Part shown: piece after piece, positions 56,391 through 64,000 of the stretch
Position numbering within the stretch: the first letter of the stretch is position 1
How the letters are laid out: every line of letters starts with the position of its first letter
Assembly (NCBI GenBank): GCA_030180135.1
Contig: CM058232.1
Location: 62,641,330 to 62,705,329, forward strand
Reading direction: 5' to 3'
Source of the DNA: Orychophragmus violaceus
Lineage: Eukaryota > Streptophyta > Magnoliopsida > Brassicales > Brassicaceae
DNA length: 64,000 nucleotides
Translations under genes and position numbers: made by a program
Notes under the pieces: generated by a model
Seen by the model: the letters and a program-made list of their open reading frames with translations, nothing else
Databases searched by the model: none
What the model was told of the DNA's origin: nothing

Positions 56391-57976
56391 TGATGTTTGC
56401 GTTTTACACACCAATTAAAACCTAATGTGCACGCTACCACAATCGAATGGTATGTCGATGTAACACTTTAGGATCGAATCCACATGGAGCTAGTGACCTA
56501 TGACACCAAGAATACACAAAGTTCCTTATTCTAAGCTAATACAAGAGATTTGGTTTTTTTTACTAACAACCTAAGTGAGATGAAAGCGAAGAAACTAATA
56601 TACAAATGATATAGATAACAAAAGTGAAATAAAACAGAACAAACCATTCACTAAACAAGATACTAAGATTCACAAAAACAGAGTAAAAACAGAGATGATA
56701 AAAGACTAAGTTCCTTGGGTTGAGATTTCGGTTTGGGTGATCAACAATTAATCTAGAAGTGTTTAAGAACAATAGAATGGTTTCTTAGGCTAAGAAAAAC
56801 ATATAAAGCTACTCCACTCTCATGATAATAGCCCTACACCTATCAAGCATTAACATTAACTCTCGTTGGAAATTTCAAGATAGATATGCATTATGAACAA
56901 GTTCTTATTACCACTAAACACCTTAAACATCAATTCTCATTGGTTAAGTATGTAAAGCACTTGATAGAGTTTCAAACATAAACTACGCCTCTCGGTGCTA
57001 GCAACATTTAAGATCAAGGAATTGATTAGCTACTTCAATCCTAGCATTAAGAACTTCTAACAAGTAAGAAATCAATATTTCCAAGTTTTAAACATCCTAA
57101 ACCACCACTAAATCACCCTCACCTTAGTCAAACCCAGAAACTTATGGAGAACTACTCAGTAATATTCATAGAAACACAAAATGACATATATGGGATGATA
57201 TAAGATGAGAGAAATATATGAATCAACAAGAAAAACACAAGAAAATCAAACCAAACTAGAAAAGAAGATGAAAGAAAATAAAGTTATGATCTAGATCCAT
57301 AAATGGATCAAGAAGTAGATCATGCCTCTCTACATACATCAAGAGGTCTTAAATAATAGAAAACAAAGTGTCTTGGTCGACCTTAGAACATGGGAGGGTC
57401 TACAAGCCAAAAGAAAAAGAGAAAAAGTAGCATGTGGGCAAAAGTTGGTCTCACCACGACATAATTGATATGTGTCCAGTAAATCGGACATAACTCTTTG
57501 TGTATAGCTTAAAATGACTTCAAACCACATCCATTGGAAAGCTAACTCAATTACCTACAACTTTGGTTTGAAGCTCCGATGCTAAATATGAACGTAAGCT
57601 CATCAAATGACTCGATCTTTCAAGGTCAAATATCACAGCGGCCGAAGGACCCCGCTGCACAGGCCGCTGTGAAATCAGGCCATCCGCAAATACTCACAGC
57701 GGCCTGGTGACCTTGCTGTGAGTTCCTATCACGACCCTTAGCTGTTTTTTCACTCCTTCTTAGGTGTTTTTCAGTCTCTACCTCCTCCATATCATTTGGG
57801 TGCTTCATCATGTCTTCCACCACCTACAAAAAGAGAAAAACAAAGCACATGAACACCTAATGATGCCTAAATGCATTATCTAAAGCTAAAACACAATAAT
57901 GTTGTCTAAATGCTTTTCCTAAAGCTAAATCACATTCTTAATCATGCCTAAAAACACTCAAAAACACAACACATCA
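56391..57976 (-). repeat. F 5' LTR
   Basis: 1586 bp, a few substitutions and a short deletion (near 57715, lacking the words GGCACCTCGCTGT) compared with the 3' LTR. Carries the third copy of the CACAGCGGCC inverted repeat (57633-57670). Confidence 0.92.
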
Positions 57977-57991
57977 AGAACCCTAATCGGA

Positions 57992-58723
57992 TGTTGGAAC
58001 TTGGAGCCAATTCTACCAGATTCAGAATTGCTGTCATGTTCCCGAAGCCTAGGATCTAGGATCTATTTAATTGAATCATAGATCTGACCTCGTGATTAAC
58101 TGAAGATTGGCAGCGGAAGATAAGCAGGTAAACGAGATCTTGAGCGCCTCAATCGTTGTGCCTCTATCGTAGTCCACACGCACACAAGCTGGAATCCGCC
58201 GGGATGCTAGCGCCGGGAATCAGATCTCTTGGGATTTCTGTGTTTTCTAGAGAAAGAGGATCAGTTTTTCTGTCAAGAAAAACTGTCTGCGACGGTACGC
58301 TCACCTAGGTCGAAATATAAAACTCGTTTATATATTGACCTTGAGGTAAACCGAAACATCAGTTTCGGTTTCACCCTCGTGTCGACCGACACACCTATTG
58401 ATATCGATCGACACACATCTTGTATCGGTCGATGCACCAAGGGCATCGATCGACACATCTCTTAAAACACGATATCAATGTGTATCCAATACACATTGAT
58501 CGGATCATATGCCAATGATCAATCCCATACCAAGTGTATCCAACTTGCTTAGGTGTGTGACCCTGTAGGTTCATACGATACCAGAAATGAATTACAACTC
58601 ATTTGTCATAAGAGGTTTCTAGCAAAACATTATGACTACCTAGTATCACATGAATTGTCCGATCTCGACAATACAACTATCTCTAGAGTAAGTACAATGT
58701 GATTTCAGGACATAATCCCAACA
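57992..58723 (-). repeat. C 3' LTR
   Basis: About 732 bp. Contains GTCGACCGACAC, ATCGATCGACACA and ATCGGTCGATGC words at 58381-58457, the same palindrome family as the M1 LTR. Confidence 0.75.
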
Positions 58724-58735
58724 ATCTCCCACTTG

Positions 58736-59590
58736 TACTGGAATCACCTATTCCTATAATCCCTTCGTCTCTATATCTCGATATGGCATAAGGCAAGAGA
58801 CTGTGTCATCCTTATTATAGCCAATATCATGTTCATCGAACTCCTGATCTATACTGATAAAACAAACGACTGACAATCACCTCGTTTAAGCACGGCCATG
58901 CATTTTCTCAGTATCAAATCTTCGATGGGCCCTGAGATATTTATCTCCTGTTACAGGAGGGACAAATCCCATCTTGTTCCATCCCTGTTTCTACACATAC
59001 TTCATGATACGTATAAGCAATGCCGTTATAGCCGCCAGTTACGGAACGACGTTTGACAAGGTCAAAGCGCATCAATTCATATGCTAGAAAGCATGATGAA
59101 CTCAGGTCTAAGGACTATATTCTATAGTCGTAATGAGAACCTCCCATGACACTGATATAACTATCCTGTGGAGTTCTCATTAGCGGGTCATGTCCGATCA
59201 TATGTTCACCAACATATATCTATGTGATTGACTGTGATAATCATATCATTGACTCCATGAAACTTAGTCCAACAGTCACCTCACATGCTAGTCTTGCGCG
59301 GTTATTGGTGTCCCACTTCAACAACCTCGACTAGGGACAATCGTAATTTATGTCATCTTTTACTTATAGGGTTTCACGATCAAGTCCTCGACTTGATGAC
59401 CTATATGATGACCATAAAATACTTTGGGACCATTACTTAATTATCCAATAATTAAATAATACCGATGTCAGTTTTAACTTACACAAACTTTGCCATAGCA
59501 TGTCTATGTAAAGATCATAACATAACTAAATAACTCACACTAGAATCAAGATCATCTCTTCAGATATTTAATACCTACAGCAAGAGAATA
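58736..59590 (-). other. C 3' noncoding block
   Basis: Homologous to the blocks in M1 (3941-4749) and P (40476-41320), but with indels; the antisense frame seen there is broken here. No gene. Confidence 0.65.
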
Positions 59591-59599
59591 AATCTCGTG

Positions 59600-61740
59600 C
59601 TTAGGTTGTGGGAGACTCTGCGGTGTTTTGCTTGAAACAATTTCAACAAACCATACCGCCATTCAGACAAAGAGACATAACCAGGTGGGGACCAGGAATC
59701 GTCTTTGTCCGTCTAACTACTTTCAAATGGTTCGTCACTTCCTCAGTTCACCACAAAACTATCCTTAGAGTTCCTCAAACACTTGGGATATTTCTGGTAA
59801 CTGTTCAGTGACTATTACCGGAACATATTGGTATTTTCTCTTCATGCTCTATGCGTGAGCTGCATTTGGACGAGCGCAAAATATGGCATTTATGATGGAT
59901 TCTATTGCTAAAGCATAAGGAATCACACTCATTAATACTAGTTCAGCCAGTGTCCAAGACACTTCATCTCGCTTAGATTATTGCCATAAGACCTTGGTAT
60001 GAAGCCATTCTTGGAATTAAGCACATAGAACTGTCCAATATCTTATCAACATAAGGATTTTGACATGATCCAATTAGCCTTTCTGATCCATTCCAATGGA
60101 TCCTTATTCCAAGAACTTTACGGCCTTCTCCCATGTCCATCGTTAAATTTGACTTCCGACCCAAATCTTGAGAAGACTTTAGCGTCGGAACGTCGTTTAT
60201 GAGATTAAGTACATTACGTACATACGGTGTGAGAATTGCAATTACGCTCCCACTAGTCTTCTTGTAAACGCATGGTTTCATTTCTATTCTGATCAAGTCA
60301 AAACTCTTGACTACATTATCAGAATGTTGATTCCAACTCCAAGATGTTTGCTTCAATCCAGAAATGGATCGGTGAAGCTAACATGCATACCCAGCCAATT
60401 TTTCGGAGTTGGGGCTCACCATCGCTTCTTTAATTTCGCATGCTCGTCACTTTTCAATGATCAACAGATCACGACAATCGGCTACGAGAAATCACTCTCG
60501 AGTTAGTGACGGATTCTTTCGGATCTGCGAATTTCAGGCTCCACAGGTGTAGATCCTACAGCACTTTGTAGATCTCACCGCTGCTCTCCCTCAATAGGTT
60601 GAGCAGCCTCCTGTGTTTATCGAATTTCTTCGATGTGTACTTTTACTCCCACTGTTCCTTTTGAAAGTACGACCTTTCTCAAAGACACAGTTCCGAACAA
60701 CAAATCTTTGTTCTCGGATTGGTTATGAAAGTAGTAAGCCTCGGTTTCCTTGGGACAACCAGCGAGGTAGCACTTATCAGATTTGGGTTCAAGCTTATTA
60801 GCTATCATCCCCAAATCATCAGAAACAACTTACTTGAAAAACTTCCAGTCCACATCCAATGTGGTGTCTTTCAGTTGATTCTGATTGAAACCCTTTTCTG
60901 CGCAAAGACAGACATTTTAGAACGTATTCTTAAATGATTATGGAAGATTCATGTGACTCATCATTAATCGGAACATATCTAATAAGATCCGATTCATTCT
61001 GTCAGATGATCACCCAATTCCTGACTCAAGTATTTTCCTCCGCGATCTAATCGAGAATCTCAATACTTCTGTCAAATCGGTTCTTCACTTCATCTTGGAA
61101 CTCCTCAAGGGATTCCTGCTCGTGTCTCATCAAATGAACACAGCCATACTTATTGATGCCATCAATGAGGTAATGAAGTACAAAAGATTTCCTCTGGCAC
61201 TAATGCTCATCGGGCCGCATACATCAGTATGTGTAAGGCCCAATAAGCCTCTGGCCCGTTTCCTTTAGCTCTGCTAAAAGGGCCTTAGTCATTTGGCCCA
61301 GTGAACATAATTCATATCTCAAATGATTAATAATCAAATGAGTCCAAAACTATGGAACTTCTGAATCCGCTTCACTTTATATGGTTAAACGACTATGCCA
61401 AGGAAAAGTCGAGTTCGAGTCATTAGACTTAAACCTTTAGTATTTGTGTTATATTCAAACTCACGCTGGTTTAAGATATAAAACCCATTCCAAACGGGGT
61501 GCTACCATATAATATTTCATTTAGATTTAAAGAACAAAACTTGTCTTTTATCAAAATGAAAAACATCCAAATTCTTACAAGAATATGAAAGACATCTCTG
61601 CACAAGGCAAATACATAGTAGAAATTACTTAATTTCTAAAACCAAGTATGAAAGGTTCCTACAAGTGAAGAATCTCTATGGCTCATGCAGCAACCATTGC
61701 TCCATACCAGACACGCAGTTCCACTTGTCCTTTCTTCAAC
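59600..61740 (-). pseudogene. C pol remnant
   Basis: RT fragment at 59973-60356 (CVYKKTSGS, KVLGIRIHWNGSERLIGSCQ), without the YVDD motif. Integrase C-terminal fragment at 60617-60814 (KLEPKSDKCYLAGCPKE). Integrase core scraps near 61020-61180. Many stops and frameshifts, and large parts missing, in the same pattern as M1. Confidence 0.8.
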
Positions 61741-61743
61741 GTT

Positions 61744-62658
61744 CTACTTTTGTTTAGGCCCTGCATATTTCAAAAATATCAGTACCACAACTAGTATCCA
61801 ATACTCACGTAGAACTTGAAATAATAACACAATACCTGAAGAAGAAGTACCGTACATCTCCTTCATCTCTTGTGAATCTTCCAAGAACTTAATGCAATCT
61901 CTCTTCCAATGCCCCAACTCATCGCAGTAGAAGCACTTTCTAACACCAGAAGGGCCTGACTTGGGCTTAAAAGATGACACAGGCTTATCCTGATTCCAAA
62001 TCTGGACGGCCCTGCCTCTACCCTTGTCAACACAAGATTTCTAAAATCTTTTACCCTTTTCGATGTCTTGCTCTGCTGTTTTGATCATACCATGCAGCTC
62101 AGTCAACGTCTTCGTGAAGTTATTCTTGATATAGCTTTTGACAAACTTATCATAACTAGACGGCAGTGACTGCAGAATGATGTCAGTGGCCAACTCAAAG
62201 CTGACAGGACATTCCAATTTCCCCAGGTTATCAATGTAACCCATCATTTTAATGACATGAGGACTTACTGGACCATCCTCTGGTAGCTTGCACCCAGTGA
62301 GAGACTTCACCATCTGGAATCTCTCAACTCGTGCCAGATCCTGAAACTTCAGTTTCAGGCTGGTGATCATCTCTATTGGCGACTCCACGTTCTCGTATTG
62401 ACTCTTCAAGTCCGAGTTCATGGTAGCCAACATCAGACCACACACATCTACCACATCAATATAATGCTTATTCCAAGCATTATATACTGCACGTGAGCGA
62501 TTGGTCCCAAGCCTTTCTGGAAGAGCTTTCTCAAGGACATAGTCCTTGCTCTCCTGCTTGAGAATTAATCTCAAATTCCGATACCAATCCAGGAAGTTGG
62601 ATCCATTTAACCTGTCCTTCTCAAGGACGGATCGCAACGAGAAAGTAGTCATAGACAT
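61744..62658 (-). pseudogene. C gag, one nonsense codon
   Basis: ATG at 62658; Gag core LNGSNFLDWYRNLRLILKQ, as in M1 and P, is open for 205 codons to a TAG at 62041-62043. The same frame then continues with the zinc knuckle CFYCDELGHWKRDC (about 61910-61950) and loses frame after 'SSSGIV', where the protease DTG should follow. Less intact than M1 gag. Confidence 0.82.
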
Positions 62659-64000
62659 AAGCTGAAATCCAAGAAAAACAAAGATTTAGTTATGTATTCC
62701 ATGAGAAGTCTTATCTAATAAGAAAACTCGCATTATATTCAAACAATGTTTCCTCTATGAATATAATGATCCAAAATCCATACTTCACCAAAATCTGAGT
62801 GGACGACTCGTCATCACCCAAAATTTAGTTATCTAGGTAAGCAAATCATTGCTAATTGTACCCAGTACAACTCTTGGTCGCAGATAAGACAATCCATGTC
62901 TCATCTACTCTGACGTCTCTGGGCCCAGAACTTCTGATAGCCCAGTCAAGTAAACCAATCTCTTTTGTCCTGTGATCATTGACAGTTGCACTGCGAGTCT
63001 ATCAATGAACACCTGACTTGCTCATGTCACTGTGGATACCAAGGACCCCAAGACTATCCAACAATGAATCGAGTCTTGACAGTAGACGAGATTGGGCAAG
63101 ACATCAAGGTCACTTGATGTTTAGTTGAGGAAACTAAACTCTGAAAGGTTAGCAAATCAATATACTAGGTCATGTAATTGTTGATGTCAAGCACCGCAAG
63201 TCCATCAACATAATTACCTTCCTTACTCACCTAATTGTGGACACCAAGCTCTTGGCTAGACCATCACACAACGAAATGAGTCTTGACAGTTGACCATATT
63301 GAAGCTAAACTTTGATCAAGGTTTAAGTCTAGTTTGGTTTCTGCAAATTCAAGGTTCAATAACCAGAATTTCGAACTCTGTGTCGATCGACGCAGACTAT
63401 GTCTGTCGATCGACACTACCAAAAAAACCGGACTTCAATAACCGGTTAATCCAATTAACCCGGTTCATTGAACCGGTCATGTCGATCGACACAACCCATG
63501 TGTGACGGTCGACATGGACCTAAACCGAAGACAGTTTTGATAACCGGTCCAATCCAATTGAACCAACTTATCAGATCAAACTGATCTTAACCAATCGGTT
63601 TATATTAATTGGGATAATTAGTTCAATTCAATTGAACCAATTCATCCAATTCAAACCGTTTTAACCAGTTTTATCTAATTGCGATAACCGGTCCAATTCA
63701 ATTGAACCGTACTATCCAATCAAACTAATTCTAACCAATCGGTTCATGCTAATTGAGATAATCAGTTCAATCCAATAGAACCAATTCATCCAATTCAAAC
63801 CGATCTCTTCGGACTTAACCAAGCATGATAACCGGTCCAATCCAATTGAACCGATTAACCAATCGCAAGGTCTGTGTCGACCGACACTCAAACTGTGTCG
63901 ATCGACACTCGACCGAATCTGCTCTGTGTCGACCGACACTCAACCTGTGTCGATCGACACAGTAGGCTTTCGGTTTTTCTTCGCGAAAAACTCTAGCCGC
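62659..64000 (-). other. C 5' leader with TGTCGATCGACA motifs
   Basis: At least 1.34 kb. TGTCGATCGAC(A/G)-type words at 63381-63413, 63480-63513 and 63866-63960, mixed with repeated AACCGGT/CCAATTGAACC words (63420-63860). No ORF of substance. The PBS is not reached. Confidence 0.7.

Larger units (their letters stand above)
50575..57976 (-). mobile_element. F: pol-less gypsy (Athila/Tat-like) element with internal tandem duplication
   Basis: 7402 bp, LTRs 50575-52173 (1599 bp) and 56391-57976 (1586 bp), TSD AGAAC (50570-50574 and 57977-57981). PBS CCCCGGCAACGGCGCCA (56371-56387) is the complement of TGGCGCCGTTGCCGGGG, the tRNA-Asp type used by Athila/Tat-like gypsy elements. PPT is at about 52174-52187. 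A 1.3-kb tandem duplication (51731-53038 and 53039-54347) adds a third, partial LTR. It codes for one ORF and no protease, RT or integrase, so it is a non-autonomous (LARD-like) element. Confidence 0.92.
57992..64000 (-). mobile_element. C: minus-strand Copia element of the M1/P family, right end outside window
   Basis: 3' LTR at 57992-58723, PPT 58724-58735 identical to that of M1 and P, decayed pol 59,600-61,740, gag remnant 61744-62658, leader to the window end. The 5' LTR and PBS are beyond 64000. The LTR start was chosen because TGTTGG...CCAACA ends then match; the TSD cannot be checked. Confidence 0.85.

Overview
This is plant nuclear DNA, very probably from a Brassicaceae species, and it looks pericentromeric. 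One complete host gene is visible. It is a 12-exon P-type plasma-membrane H+-ATPase on the minus strand (44593-48402), closest in memory to Arabidopsis AHA8. Almost everything else is nested LTR retrotransposons plus two CACTA-type pieces. Exon joins, LTR ends and target-site duplications (TSDs) were read by eye.

Layout. 1-3250: retroelement debris, including a minus-strand LTR (1579-2457) with a primer-binding site (PBS) on one side and a polypurine tract (PPT) on the other. 3251-10545: M1, a minus-strand Copia element with TSD CTGGC and two nearly identical 678-bp LTRs; its gag frame is open but its pol is ruined. 10551-15278: leader/gag debris, then B, an Athila-like gypsy remnant. 15284-29824: Copia A, a plus-strand element broken open by a ~2.3-kb LTR-like insert holding a composite MITE, by the gypsy Gag-only element E (18311-23307, TSD GAGTG), and by a CACTA element (25364-28782, TSD TGT). 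The CACTA element carries exon pieces of two host genes, a lipin-type phosphatidate phosphatase and a VASt-domain protein. 29990-43968: gypsy D, with the young Copia element P (34189-41962, TSD ATAAG, LTRs identical by eye) inside it.

After the H+-ATPase gene come its upstream region, a truncated CACTA end (49522) and an LTR fragment. Next is F (50575-57976, TSD AGAAC), a pol-less gypsy element with tRNA-Asp-type PBS, one 456-codon ORF and a 1.3-kb tandem duplication. Last is C (57992 to the window end), a decayed minus-strand relative of M1 and P.

How the parts relate. M1, P and C share LTR ends, PBS, PPT, gag and a long 3' noncoding block. P still holds nearly all coding capacity (one single-base frameshift before the RT YVDD motif), while M1 and C keep mainly gag, so a helper/parasite relation is plausible. 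A self-complementary motif, TGTCGATCGACA and variants, recurs in LTRs and leaders of both Copia and gypsy elements. With the gene-capturing CACTA element, these are the most interesting points here.
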